DNA of 64,000 nt from CAWINX01 sp963702055 (GCA_963702055.1 OY969702.1:1116001-1180000); one strand, 5' to 3'; positions 17,052-26,279 are shown, counted from the stretch's first letter. Program-made: numbers and translations. Notes: generated by a model not told the origin, from the letters alone.

Positions 17052-17158
17052 CGCTTCGGGCGCGCCGGGTAGAACAGGTCGGCGGTGATCTCCGCCTGGG
17101 AGATCGCAATCTTGGCGACCCTGCGGCGGCGCTTGCGGTGACTGCGCATCAGTTTCAT
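17048..17158 (-). CDS. Small basic ORF (36 aa) coupled to the thioesterase remnant
   Basis: ATG at 17158 opens MKLMRSHRKRRRRVAKIA and ends in LFYPARPKR, overlapping the next start by ATGA. It is very basic at the N-terminus. It may be a genuine small protein or the frameshifted middle of the decayed thioesterase gene. Divergent from the HxlR gene with a shared 39-base gap. Confidence 0.35.
   Translation of the reverse strand: MKLMRSHRKRRRRVAKIAISQAEITADLFYPARPKR
17080..17094. promoter_or_regulatory. Note: no site here; see 17180-17194 for the HxlR operator
   Basis: I looked over this stretch and see no regulatory signal; it is coding or remnant sequence. Confidence 0.05.
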
Positions 17159-17179
17159 GACGCAACCCTAACCCAGTGA

Positions 17180-17194
17180 GTTGCTTGATGCAAC
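17180..17194. promoter_or_regulatory. Candidate HxlR operator
   Basis: Inverted repeat GTTGC-TTGAT-GCAAC, perfect 5-base arms, ending three bases before the HxlR start codon; a further GCAACCC half-site lies at 17162-17168. Location between the divergent genes suggests autoregulation. Confidence 0.45.
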
Positions 17195-17197
17195 CCT

Positions 17198-17707
17198 ATG
17201 TGCGAAAATCACTTTGTGCTCCGCCATGACTACCCGGGTCAGGTCTGCTCGATCGCCAAGTCCTTGGAGGTGATCGGCGAGCGCTGGTCGCTGCTGATCG
17301 TCCGCGACGTGATGAACGGGAAGCGGCGCTTCGACGAGCTACAGGGCTCGCTCGGCGTCGCCCGCAACGTCCTCTCGGCGCGGTTGCAGCGACTCGTTGA
17401 GGAGGACATCCTCGAGCGTCGCCGATACCAGACGAGCCCGGAGCGCTTCGAGTACTTCCTCACCGAGAAGGGCCTCGACCTCTGGCCCTCGCTGATCGCC
17501 CTGCTCGGCTGGGGCGACCGCCACTCCGCCGGCCCCGCGGGCCCGCCGATGCTGATCGTCCACAAGGAGTGCGGCGGCCCGGTCAGCGACCGCGGCGTCT
17601 GCGAGCGCTGTGGCAAGGTCCTTGAGGCGCGCGACGCGAAGGCGCTGCCGGGTCCCGGGCTGGACGCCGCATCGGCCGCCGAGGCCGCGCCGACTCCGGT
17701 CGTCTAA
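17198..17707 (+). CDS. HxlR-family winged-helix transcriptional regulator
   Basis: 169 residues. The HxlR core is clear: VCSIAKSLEVIGERWSLLIVRDV, RFDELQGSLGVARNVLSARL, LVEEDILERRRY. The C-terminal extension holds a possible zinc site, HKECGG followed by CERCGK, before a low-complexity Ala/Pro tail. Such regulators often respond to aldehydes or redox stress; the neighbouring aldehyde dehydrogenase, 53 bases downstream, is a plausible target. Confidence 0.9.
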   Translation: MCENHFVLRHDYPGQVCSIAKSLEVIGERWSLLIVRDVMNGKRRFDELQGSLGVARNVLSARLQRLVEEDILERRRYQTSPERFEYFLTEKGLDLWPSLIALLGWGDRHSAGPAGPPMLIVHKECGGPVSDRGVCERCGKVLEARDAKALPGPGLDAASAAEAAPTPVV

Positions 17708-17760
17708 CGTTGGCTGGGTAGCCAGGCCGGCACGGCGATCACCCACTCCAGGAGGCACGC

Positions 17761-19197
17761 ATGGCAACCACGGCAGAGCTTCAGACCCGCGACAAGGTCT
17801 TCATCGGGGGCGAGTGGGTCGACTCGACCGGCTCCGAGACGCTCGAGGTGATCAACTCGACCACCGAGGAGGCGATGGGCACGATCCCGGCCGGCACCGC
17901 CGCGGATGCCGACCTCGCCGTTCGCGCCGCTCGCGATGCCTTCGACTCCTGGTCGCAGACGTCGCGCGAGGAACGGGCCGGCTACCTGACCGCGATCGCC
18001 GCCGGGCTCGGCGAGCGCAGCGGCGAGATCGCCGCGACGATCGCCCAGGAGCTGGGGATGCCGCTGAAGCTGAGCGAGATCATCCAGGCCGGCCTGCCGA
18101 CCGCTCAGTTCGCGGCGATGCCCGGCCTGATGGATGAGGTGGCCTGGGAGGAGGAGATCGGCAACTCGCGGGTGCTGCGCGAGCCGATCGGCGTGGTCGG
18201 CGCGATCACGCCCTGGAACTACCCGCTCAACCAGATCGCCGCCAAGGTCGCCCCCGCCCTCGCCGCCGGCTGCACCGTGGTGCTAAAGCCGAGCGAGGTC
18301 GTCCCGCTAAACGCCTTCATCCTCGCCGAGGTGATCGAGGCCGCCGGCCTCCCCGCCGGCGTCTTCAACCTGGTCACCGGAACCGGCCCCGTGGTCGGCG
18401 AGGCGATCGCCGGGCACCCCGGCGTCGACATGGTCTCCTTCACCGGCTCCACCCGAGCCGGGCGGCGGGTCAGCGAGCTGGCCTCGGCGACGGTGAAGCC
18501 GGTGGCGATGGAGCTGGGCGGCAAGTCGCCCAACCTGATCCTCGACGACGCCGACCTCGCGAAGGCTGTCCCCGACGGCGTCGCCAAGTGCTACCTCAAC
18601 TCCGGCCAGACCTGCAGCGCCCTGACCCGGATGCTGGTTCCGCGCGAGAAGCTCACCGAGGCGGAGGAGATCGCCAAGGGTGCGGCCGAGGCCTTCACCC
18701 CGGGCGACCCGTTCGACGAGGCGACCCGGCTCGGGCCGCTCGTCTCCGAGGCGCAGCGCGAGCGGGTGCGCGGCTACATCGAGAAGGGCGAGGCCGAGGG
18801 GGCGAAGCTCCTCACCGGCGGCGCCGCGGCGCCGGAGGGCCTCGACCGCGGCTACTTCGTCCGCCCCACCGTCTTCTCCGAGGTGACGCCGGAGATGACG
18901 ATCGCCCAGGAGGAGATCTTCGGCCCGGTGCTGGCGATCCAGCCCTACGACGGCGAGGAGGACGCGATCCGGATCGCCAACGACACCGTCTACGGCCTCG
19001 CCGGGGGAGTCTGGTCCGGCGACCAGGATCGCGCGATCGCCGTCGCCAAGCGGATCCGCACCGGCCAGATCGAGATCAACGGCGGCGCCTTCAACCCGCT
19101 GGCGCCCTTCGGCGGGTACAAGCAGTCGGGGCACGGTCGCGAGAACGGGCGTTATGCGATCGAGGAGTTGCTTCAGGTTAAGAGCCTGCAGCTCTGA
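17761..19197 (+). CDS. NAD(P)-dependent aldehyde dehydrogenase
   Basis: 478 residues of the ALDH superfamily. Catalytic C285 is in LNSGQTCSALTR and the general base E251 in MELGGKSP; the cofactor motif FTGSTRAG is present. It oxidises an aldehyde to an acid; the substrate is not defined. An AGGAGG-like site precedes the ATG. A family-2 hairpin begins nine bases after its stop. Confidence 0.94.
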   Translation: MATTAELQTRDKVFIGGEWVDSTGSETLEVINSTTEEAMGTIPAGTAADADLAVRAARDAFDSWSQTSREERAGYLTAIAAGLGERSGEIAATIAQELGMPLKLSEIIQAGLPTAQFAAMPGLMDEVAWEEEIGNSRVLREPIGVVGAITPWNYPLNQIAAKVAPALAAGCTVVLKPSEVVPLNAFILAEVIEAAGLPAGVFNLVTGTGPVVGEAIAGHPGVDMVSFTGSTRAGRRVSELASATVKPVAMELGGKSPNLILDDADLAKAVPDGVAKCYLNSGQTCSALTRMLVPREKLTEAEEIAKGAAEAFTPGDPFDEATRLGPLVSEAQRERVRGYIEKGEAEGAKLLTGGAAAPEGLDRGYFVRPTVFSEVTPEMTIAQEEIFGPVLAIQPYDGEEDAIRIANDTVYGLAGGVWSGDQDRAIAVAKRIRTGQIEINGGAFNPLAPFGGYKQSGHGRENGRYAIEELLQVKSLQL

Positions 19198-19206
19198 CGG
19201 TTATTG

Positions 19207-19302
19207 GCCGGCGGGTCCTGTCGCCGTTTTGGTGCCACCATCCCTGCGGGGCGGCTTCGCCGCCTCCTCGGGACGGTCCCCCAAAACCGCGCCACCCCCG
19301 GC
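19207..19302 (+). repeat. Family-2 hairpin element, intergenic copy
   Basis: A long imperfect hairpin between two genes: outer arms 19207-19216 and 19293-19302, inner pairing around GTTTTGG (19226-19232) and CCAAAAC (19281-19287), and an apical GGCGGCTTCGCCGCC stem at 19250-19264. Its conserved strands GCGGGTCCTGTCGCCG and GCGCCACCC recur inside the ftsZ and parA frames. It directly follows the aldehyde dehydrogenase stop and may act as its terminator. Confidence 0.7.
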
Positions 19303-19374
19303 AGGATCGCCATCGGCTGACGCGCCGAACCGAAGCGTCCGCCGAGGGCACAAAACCCCATATTCTCCCGGCCC

Positions 19375-20520
19375 GTGAATTTTGAGCTGACTGACGAACA
19401 GAAGCTGCTTCGCGACACGGTGCGGGAATTTGCTCGGGCGGAGGTTGCGCCCGTGGCCGAAGAGCTGGATCGGGAGAAGCGGTTTCCCTACGAGATCGTG
19501 GCCCAGATGGGCGCGCTTGGGTTGATGGGGATTCCGTTTCCTGAGGAGTACGGGGGTGGCGGCGCGGACACACTCTCCTACGCGCTCGCCGTCGAGGAGC
19601 TGGCGCGGATCGACTCCTCGGTCTGCATCACGATGGCCGCGCACACCTCGTTGGGGACGATGCCGATTCACCTCTGGGGCACAGAGGAGCAGAAGGCCGA
19701 GTGGATGCCGCAGCTCTGTCGCGGCGAGCGCCTCGCCTCCTTCGGCCTCACCGAGCCGGAGGCCGGCTCCGACGCCGGCAACGTACGAACCACCGCAAAG
19801 CTCGACGGCGGCGAGTGGGTCGTCAACGGGGCGAAGCAGTTCATCACCAACTCCGGAACCGAGATCTCCGGCTGCGTCTCGATCACCGCGGTGACAGGCG
19901 AGGCCGGCGGGCGCAAGGAGATCTCCAACCTGATCGTCCCCACCGGCACCCCCGGCTACGAAGTCGGCGAGGCCTATCGGAAGATGGGCTGGAACGCCTC
20001 CGACACCCGTCCCCTCTCCTTCGACGATTGCCGGGTGCCGGAGTCGAGCCTGCTGGGGCGCCGCGGCGACGGCTTCAAGAACTTCCTCCACATTCTCGAC
20101 GGCGGCCGGATCGGCGTCGCGGCGATGGGCGTCGGGCTCGCCCAGGGGGCGCTCGACGAGGCGATCGCCTACGCCAAGGAGCGAAAGGCCTTCGGCCAGC
20201 CGATCGCCAAATTCCAGTCGATCCAGGCGAAGATCGCCGACCTCTCGGCCCAGATCGAGGCCGCCCGCCTGCTCACCTGGCGCGCAGCCCTTGAGAAGGA
20301 CGCCGGCCAATCCTTCACCCTCACCGCCGCGCAGGCGAAGCTGATCACCGGCCGCCTCGCGGTCCGCGCCACCGAGGAGGCTGTACAGATCCACGGCGGC
20401 TACGGCTACATCGAGGAGTACCCGGTCTGCCGCTTCTACCGCGACGCCAAGATCCTCACGATCGGCGAGGGAACCGACGAGGTGCAGCAGATGGTGATCG
20501 CCCGCCGGCTCGGCTGCTGA
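19375..20520 (+). CDS. Acyl-CoA dehydrogenase
   Basis: 381 residues. Signature ITNSGTEI, GLTEPEAGSDAG, and the catalytic glutamate in IGEGTDEVQQ are all present, with RFYRDAKI near the end. It oxidises an acyl-CoA to the 2-enoyl-CoA and hands electrons to ETF, encoded 10 kb away. Chain-length preference cannot be set. GTG start at 19375 gives the usual NFELTDEQKLL opening. Confidence 0.95.
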   Translation: MNFELTDEQKLLRDTVREFARAEVAPVAEELDREKRFPYEIVAQMGALGLMGIPFPEEYGGGGADTLSYALAVEELARIDSSVCITMAAHTSLGTMPIHLWGTEEQKAEWMPQLCRGERLASFGLTEPEAGSDAGNVRTTAKLDGGEWVVNGAKQFITNSGTEISGCVSITAVTGEAGGRKEISNLIVPTGTPGYEVGEAYRKMGWNASDTRPLSFDDCRVPESSLLGRRGDGFKNFLHILDGGRIGVAAMGVGLAQGALDEAIAYAKERKAFGQPIAKFQSIQAKIADLSAQIEAARLLTWRAALEKDAGQSFTLTAAQAKLITGRLAVRATEEAVQIHGGYGYIEEYPVCRFYRDAKILTIGEGTDEVQQMVIARRLGC

Positions 20521-20536
20521 GCGGCCGCCTGAGGCC

Positions 20537-21391
20537 TCAGGCGGCCAACAAGGTGAAGTGGACGCGGGTGCCGGGCACCGCTTCCTCCAGCCAGATCCGC
20601 CCGCCGTGGGCTTCGACGATCGCGCGGGAAATCGCCAGTCCCAACCCTGCGCCGTCCTCGCCGCGGGCGGCGGCGTCGCCCCGGAAGAAGGCTTCGAAGA
20701 CCTTCTCCGCCTCGCCCGGCCCGACGCCCTCGCCGCTGTCGGCGACCTCGACCTCCACCCCCTCGCCGGTCGGTCGCGCCCGCACCGTGACGCTGCCGTC
20801 GGCGGGTGTGTGGCGGATCGCGTTCTGGATCAGGTTGAAGAGCACCCGCTGGACCTTCTCCGCGTTGGCGCGCGCCGGCACCTCATGGGCGGGCAGCTCG
20901 GTCGTGATCGCCACGCCGCGCGCCTGCGCCGGCGCCCGCATCGCCGCCACGGTGTCGTCGATCAGCTCGCGCAGCTCGACCTGGTGCATGGTCCAGGAGA
21001 TGTCGCCCGCCTCGATCCGTGAGAGCTCGAAGAGGTCGTCGATCAGGGCGCTGAGCACGCCGACATGGGTGCGGATCTCCCCCAGGTAGCGGTCGCGCGT
21101 CTCCCCCGTCGCCACCCCGTCGTCGATCGACTCGACCAGCAGCCTCAGGGAGGCCAGCGGGGTGCGCAGGTCGTGGGAGACGGAGGCGACGAGCCGGCGC
21201 CGCGCCTCGTCGACCTCGCGCCGTGAGCGCTCCTCGACCGCGAGCCGCATCGCCAGCCCCGCCGCCAGGGCGGCCCCGGCGAGGGCGAGGCCGACGAGGA
21301 GGATCTGGGGGGTCCCCATCCGGTGCGGGACGGTGACCGCGGCGGCGCCGGCGAGGAACGCGGCAAAGGCGATGACGACGACGCGCTTCAC
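20537..21391 (-). CDS. Two-component sensor histidine kinase
   Basis: 284 residues from GTG at 21391, which overlaps the response-regulator stop (GTGA). Two transmembrane segments in the first 55 residues with almost no loop between them, then the H-box VASVSHDLRTPLASL, the N-box NLIQNAIRHT, and GAGLGLAISRAIVEAHGG. The near-absence of an external domain suggests it senses a membrane or intramembrane signal. Partner of the regulator upstream. Confidence 0.92.
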   Translation of the reverse strand: MKRVVVIAFAAFLAGAAAVTVPHRMGTPQILLVGLALAGAALAAGLAMRLAVEERSRREVDEARRRLVASVSHDLRTPLASLRLLVESIDDGVATGETRDRYLGEIRTHVGVLSALIDDLFELSRIEAGDISWTMHQVELRELIDDTVAAMRAPAQARGVAITTELPAHEVPARANAEKVQRVLFNLIQNAIRHTPADGSVTVRARPTGEGVEVEVADSGEGVGPGEAEKVFEAFFRGDAAARGEDGAGLGLAISRAIVEAHGGRIWLEEAVPGTRVHFTLLAA

Positions 21392-22089
21392 GGTTTCAGC
21401 CTGTAGCCGACGCCCCAAACGGTCTCGATGAAGCGCGGCGCGGAGGGGTCGTCGCCGAGCTTGGCCCGCAGGCGGCGAATGTGGACGGTGACCGTGCTCG
21501 CGTCGGTGAAGAACGGGTAGCCCCAGACCGCGTCCATCAACTGATCCCGCGAGTAGACCCTGCCCGGGTGTGCGGCGAGAAAGGCGAGCAGGTCGAACTC
21601 GCGGTGGGTCAACGTGAGGTCGGCGCCGTCGAGGTCGGCGGTGCGGCCGGACGGGTCGATCCTCAGGGGGCCGTGCACGATCGGCTCGGGATCGGCCTCC
21701 TGCGGCGGCGAGGTCCGCCGCAGGACCGCGTCGACGCGGGCGACCAGCTCGGCCGGAGAGAACGGCTTGACGACGTAGTCGTCGGCGCCGTGGCGGAGCC
21801 CGACGAGTCGGTCGGACTCCTCGCCGCGGGCGGTGAGCAGGATCACCGCGGTGCCCCGGGCGGGGCCTTCGCGCAGCCGCCGCAGCACCTCGATTCCGTC
21901 GACCTCCGGCAGCATTACGTCGAGCACGATCAGATCGGGCCGGTGCAGCTCGGCGAGGCGCAGTGCTTCGGAGCCGTCGGCCGCCTCCCGCGTCGCGTAG
22001 CCCGCCCGCTCCATGTAGCGGGCGACCACCTCGACGATCGTCGGCTCGTCGTCGACGACGAGCACCGTGCCGCGTGAGGTCTCGCTCAT
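21388..22089 (-). CDS. OmpR/PhoB-family response regulator
   Basis: 233 residues from MSETSRG. The receiver has VVDDEP, phospho-acceptor in LIVLDVMLPEVDG, and VVKPFSP; the DNA-binding winged helix ends in VWGVGYRLKP. Overlaps the kinase gene. The adjacent upstream thiol-redox and lipoprotein genes, same strand, suggest envelope redox or metal stress as its theme, by context only. Confidence 0.95.
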   Translation of the reverse strand: MSETSRGTVLVVDDEPTIVEVVARYMERAGYATREAADGSEALRLAELHRPDLIVLDVMLPEVDGIEVLRRLREGPARGTAVILLTARGEESDRLVGLRHGADDYVVKPFSPAELVARVDAVLRRTSPPQEADPEPIVHGPLRIDPSGRTADLDGADLTLTHREFDLLAFLAAHPGRVYSRDQLMDAVWGYPFFTDASTVTVHIRRLRAKLGDDPSAPRFIETVWGVGYRLKP

Positions 22090-22105
22090 CCTCTCGATTG
22101 TCGCG

Positions 22106-23854
22106 CTAGCCGAAGGTGAAGGCATAGCCCGTCACCCCCTTTTCGGGAACCAGGCGCAGGACGTGGTGTTCGACCCGCGGCAGGTCGACGAGGTCATAGA
22201 GGCGTTGCGAGTCGACCGTGACGACGCCGCCGTGGACGTCGCTTCCGGCGAGGCTCGCGGGGATCGGCTTGCCGTCGAGCAGCACCCGCATCGTGCGGCT
22301 GTGCCCGGGGGAGCCGAGCACCAGATAGACGCGGCGGGCGCCGAAGTTGATCTCCAGCGAGCCGCCCTCGGCGGTCGCCGACTCCTGGGTCAGCCGCCAG
22401 CTCCCCCGGTAGGCGAGCTGGTCGCGAGGCGGGGACGGCGGATCGCCGAAGTCGTGCAGGCCCGGCGAGAGGATCGAATTGACGAAGCGGGCGGCGCGGG
22501 CGGTGCCGAGGTAGCTCTCCGGCGTGGTCACCGTCGTCGAGGGGGCGATGCCGTGGGCGCCCGCCATCTTCTTGGGAACCCGGTGCCCGGCCTCGGCGAG
22601 CAGCTCGCGGATCACCCGCTCTTTCTCGCCGTAGGAGCCCTCGCCGAAGTGCACGAACCTGACCTTCCCCCTGGCGTCGATGAAGTACTCGGCCGGCCAG
22701 TACTGGTTGCCGTAGGCGTTCCAGGTCGACAGGTTGTTGTCTTGGACAACCGGGTAACGGATGCCGTTGCGGGCGATCGCGGCGGCGACGTTGCCGGCGT
22801 CTTTCTCGAACGGGAACTCCGGCGCGTGGACTCCGACGATCGTCAGCCCGTCCTTGCGGTAGCGCCGGTCCCATGCGGTCAGGTAGGGAAGGGTGCGCAG
22901 GCAGTTGATGCAGCTGTAGGTCCAGAAGTCGACGATCACCACCCGCCCGCGCAGCGATCGCAGCGTCAGCGGGCGATCGCCCGGGGTGTTGAACCATTGC
23001 TGGTTGTCGACGAACTCGGGCGCGGTGCCGAGGACCGGCAGGTCGGCGTGGGGCCCGGACGGCGCCGGCGCGGCGGCCGACGCCTTGGCGCCGATTCCAT
23101 GCGCCGAGTTTCCGCGGACGTCCTGGAGGGCGTTGCGCGCCGCGGCGGTGTCCTCCAGGCTCTGCGTCGGGTTGACCAGGAAGCTGGGCAGGTCGGCGGC
23201 GATCGAGTTCTGGAAGCGCACGTCGTAGTTGCCCAGCATCCCCAGGGCGACGACGACCATCACCGCCCCCATCGCGATCTGCAGCCCGCCGCCGCGCCTG
23301 GCGAGGGGGGCGACGAGGCGGCGGCCTCCCAGCATCAGGACGTAGAGGACGACAGCCGAGCCGATCCCGTAGCTGAGCGCGACGGCAAGCCGCCCCGCGG
23401 TGAAGGACTGCGAGGCGGAGACGGTGATCACCCCGGCGAGGATCGGGCCCGCGCAGGGCGCGTAGACGAGCCCGAGGCTGGCCCCGACCGCGGTGCCCGA
23501 CCAGAAGCCGTCGCCGCCGCCTCCCGCAACCCCCGCCCGCCCGGCGAAACGACTCATCCACGCCTCGACCCGAGCGGCGAGGGGCGGGATCATCAGCGTC
23601 ACGCCGAAGGCGAGCAGAATTCCGATCGCCAGCTTGCGCAGCAGGTCGTTGGGCAGCCCCAGCGCCGAGATCACGTAAACCAGGGCGACCGTGGCGAAGG
23701 TGAAGGAGATCGCCAGGCCGACCACGATCCCGAGCGGCCGGCGCCGCCCCCCCGTCGCGCCCGCAGAGAGGGCGATCGGCAGCACCGGCAGCACGCACGG
23801 CGAGAGCGCCGTACCGGCGCCGGCGACGAAACCGAAGAGCATCAACAGGGCCAT
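22106..23854 (-). CDS. DipZ-like protein: CcdA transmembrane domain plus thioredoxin domain
   Basis: 582 residues. Residues 1-210 form a CcdA/DsbD-type membrane domain with its two reactive cysteines (SPCVLPVLP near 18-26 and APCAGPI near 132-138). A TlpA-like thioredoxin domain follows with the redox motif CINC in FWTYSCINCLRTLP, then a C-terminal beta domain. This is the arrangement of mycobacterial DipZ. It should move reducing power from the cytoplasm to extracytoplasmic thiol proteins. Seventeen bases before the response regulator. Confidence 0.92.
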   Translation of the reverse strand: MALLMLFGFVAGAGTALSPCVLPVLPIALSAGATGGRRRPLGIVVGLAISFTFATVALVYVISALGLPNDLLRKLAIGILLAFGVTLMIPPLAARVEAWMSRFAGRAGVAGGGGDGFWSGTAVGASLGLVYAPCAGPILAGVITVSASQSFTAGRLAVALSYGIGSAVVLYVLMLGGRRLVAPLARRGGGLQIAMGAVMVVVALGMLGNYDVRFQNSIAADLPSFLVNPTQSLEDTAAARNALQDVRGNSAHGIGAKASAAAPAPSGPHADLPVLGTAPEFVDNQQWFNTPGDRPLTLRSLRGRVVIVDFWTYSCINCLRTLPYLTAWDRRYRKDGLTIVGVHAPEFPFEKDAGNVAAAIARNGIRYPVVQDNNLSTWNAYGNQYWPAEYFIDARGKVRFVHFGEGSYGEKERVIRELLAEAGHRVPKKMAGAHGIAPSTTVTTPESYLGTARAARFVNSILSPGLHDFGDPPSPPRDQLAYRGSWRLTQESATAEGGSLEINFGARRVYLVLGSPGHSRTMRVLLDGKPIPASLAGSDVHGGVVTVDSQRLYDLVDLPRVEHHVLRLVPEKGVTGYAFTFG

Positions 23855-23896
23855 GCGCTCAACCTTGCCAGCTCGGGATTACGCGGAGATGACGGC

Positions 23897-24178
23897 TCAG
23901 CCGCCCATGTGGTCGCCGCTGGTGGTGGTGTCGCCCTTCATCGAGTCGCCACTGCCCTCGTGCTTCATCGCGCCACCGCTGTTCTCGTCCTTCATCGAGC
24001 CGCCGGACTCGTGCTTCATCGCGTCGTCGCTCTTGCTGGTGGTCGCGGCGTTCTGCGACTGCTGAGTCGTCGTGTCGGCGCTGGAGCTACTGCCGCAGCC
24101 GGCGACGGCCAGCCCGCCCGTCACCGCAAGGACGGCGATCGACGGCAGGGCCAAGGTCTTTCTCGAGGTCATCTTCAA
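23897..24178 (-). CDS. Small Met/His-rich lipoprotein
   Basis: 93 residues with a lipoprotein signal peptide (lipobox VAGC, cysteine at 28). The mature part is low-complexity with a repeated motif: DDAMKHESGG, GSMKDENSGG, GAMKHEGSGD, DSMKGD, ending SGDHMGG. Regular Met and His with acidic residues could bind copper or another soft metal, but this is inference. It sits 42 bases upstream of the DipZ-like gene, so metal or thiol homeostasis outside the membrane is a reasonable guess. Confidence 0.7.
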   Translation of the reverse strand: MKMTSRKTLALPSIAVLAVTGGLAVAGCGSSSSADTTTQQSQNAATTSKSDDAMKHESGGSMKDENSGGAMKHEGSGDSMKGDTTTSGDHMGG

Positions 24179-24240
24179 CTCCCTTCGTAGAGGTCCGGAC
24201 GACCGCCACGCTAGGGAGAAAATGTGACGAAGAAAGAAAC

Positions 24241-24639
24241 TCAGCCGGCGGGCGGCTGCGACGTGACGGCACCCTCGGGGCGCCCGGCGACCTCGGCGGC
24301 ACGGCCGACCTTCTCGCCGATCCCGAAATGAGCGCAGATCGTCAGCTCGTGCTCGCGCAGCAGCGGCCGAGTCGGGTCGACCACGGGGGCGTTGCGGAAC
24401 TTCTCCTTCTCGTGGGCGACCCAGACGCGGCCGCCGCCCCCGGCGCAGTCGCGCAGCGGCACGGCGACGAGCGGCCCGCGGCGACCGAGCCTGACGACCA
24501 GCCAGGTCGGGGCGCCGTTCTCGGCGTCGACGAAGGCGCCGTAGACCCGGCCGACACGACTGCCGCCGATTTCGTCCACCTCCCAGTCCCTCCAGGCCCC
24601 CGCTTCCGCGAGCGTCGGCATCGACTCTCCCTCAGGCAT
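24241..24639 (-). CDS. PRC-barrel domain protein
   Basis: 132 residues from ATG at 24639, overlapping the MeaB stop by eight bases (ATG at 24621 is an alternative). WRDWEVDEIGGSRVGRVYGAFVDAENG followed by WLVVRLG is a PRC-barrel, a small beta-barrel used in RNA processing, photosynthetic reaction centres and actinobacterial envelope proteins. The rest is short and unassigned. Role unknown. Confidence 0.75.
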   Translation of the reverse strand: MPEGESMPTLAEAGAWRDWEVDEIGGSRVGRVYGAFVDAENGAPTWLVVRLGRRGPLVAVPLRDCAGGGGRVWVAHEKEKFRNAPVVDPTRPLLREHELTICAHFGIGEKVGRAAEVAGRPEGAVTSQPPAG

Positions 24640-25594
24640 CGGTCTGCCTCTCGAGCAGCTCCCCCGCGGCGCTGGCGGGGTCCAGCTCCCGCCGCACCAC
24701 CCGCTCCAGCAACTCGGCGATCGCGGGATCGTCGGACACCGTCGCCTCCAGCCGGCGGCGCATCCGCGACGTCGCGATCCCCAGCACCTCGTTGCGCAGG
24801 TTGCGGGCGCGCCGCTCATCAAGCGTCCCGGCCGCCTCGATGTGGGCACGGTGCGCGTCGATCTGCACGGCCAACTCGTCGACCCCCTCCCCGCGCGCAG
24901 CCTCGGTCCGCAGGATCGGCACCCGCCAGCCGTCGGCGCCCTCCGAGAGCGCCAGCACGCCGCGCACCTCGCGCACCATCGTGTCGGTCATCGGGTGGTC
25001 GGCCTTGTTGACGACGATCACGTCGGGGATCTCCATCACCCCCGCCTTCAGCGCCTGGATCGAGTCGCCGGAGCCGGGCATCAGGGCGAGGACGATCGTG
25101 TCGGCGTGGTCGACGATGTCGATCTCGGCCTGGCCGACGCCGACCGTCTCGATCAGCACGTCGTCTTTGCCGGCGGCGTCCATCGCCAGCGCCACCTGCA
25201 GCGCCGCCTCCGAGAGCCCGCCCAGCGCCCCCCGCGAGGCCATCGAGCGGATGAAGACTCCAGAGTCGAGGAAGTGGTCGGAGAGGCGGATCCGGTCCCC
25301 AAGCAGGGCGCCCTGGGTGAACGGGCTGGAGGGATCGATCGAGAGCACCGCCACCTGGCGATCCTCTTTGCGCAGCTCGGCGGTGAGAGCGCCGATCAAC
25401 GTGCTCTTCCCCACGCCTGGAGGGCCGGTGAAGCCGACGATGCGCGCCTTGCCGGTGCGCGGGTAGACCTCGCGGACCAGCTCCCAGCCGGCCGGGTCGT
25501 CGGACTCGATCAGCGTGATCGCCCGCGCCAGCGCCCGCTTGTCGCCGGCGACGAGGCGCTCGGCGAGGGAGGCGGTTTTCGCGGCGTCGGCCAT
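24632..25594 (-). CDS. meaB: MeaB/ArgK-type G3E GTPase, chaperone of a B12 acyl-CoA mutase
   Basis: 320 residues. Walker A GPPGVGKST near 57-65, SIDPSSPFTQGALLGDR switch region, ETVGVGQAE, and the guanine motif VVNKAD. MeaB proteins load and protect adenosylcobalamin in methylmalonyl- or isobutyryl-CoA mutase. In this window the only mutase is the predicted isobutyryl-CoA mutase at 9.3-12.5 kb, so that is the likely client. Confidence 0.93.
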   Translation of the reverse strand: MADAAKTASLAERLVAGDKRALARAITLIESDDPAGWELVREVYPRTGKARIVGFTGPPGVGKSTLIGALTAELRKEDRQVAVLSIDPSSPFTQGALLGDRIRLSDHFLDSGVFIRSMASRGALGGLSEAALQVALAMDAAGKDDVLIETVGVGQAEIDIVDHADTIVLALMPGSGDSIQALKAGVMEIPDVIVVNKADHPMTDTMVREVRGVLALSEGADGWRVPILRTEAARGEGVDELAVQIDAHRAHIEAAGTLDERRARNLRNEVLGIATSRMRRRLEATVSDDPAIAELLERVVRRELDPASAAGELLERQTDA

Positions 25595-25623
25595 CGCTGC
25601 GCCAGTCTAGAGTCCCCGCCGCT

Positions 25624-26279
25624 GTGATCCGCCTTGCCAGATTCGCCGCCCGCAACGGGATGCTGAACCACCGCTACGCGCGGTTGCTCTGGCGCTACCT
25701 CTGGCGCCGCGCCCTGACCGGGGCCGGACGGCGCTGGCGCACCGACGGCCTGCTCTTCCTCGGGCGGGGACTGGGGCTGGAGATCGGCCGCAAGGGGGAG
25801 ATCCGCTTCGGCCGCTTCGTCTGGATCGGCGACGGCTCGAAGATCCGCTGCCATGAGGGCCTGGTCGAGATCGGGCCGAAGACCGTGATGGGGCAGGAGT
25901 GCACGATCTCCGCCTACCAGCGGGTGAAGATCGGCCAACAGTGCGTGATCGCCGACCGGGCGATGTTCATCGACTTCGACCATGGGGTCGTCGAGGTCGA
26001 GAGGCCGATCCGGGTGCAGGGGATCTACAAGCGCGACGTCGAGGTCGGCTCCAACGTCTGGATCGGCTACGGCGCCTGCGTCCTGCGCGGGGTGCGGGTC
26101 GGCGACAACGCTATCGTCGGGACCAACGCTGTAGTGACCAAGGACGTCCCGGCCAACGCCGTGGTCGGCGGGGCCCCGGCGCGGATCATCCGCATGCGCG
26201 AGGCCCCCGAGACACTGCGCTGGCCCGACCCGGTCGAGCCCGACCCGACCGCCCACACGACGATGCAACCGAGCGAGGA

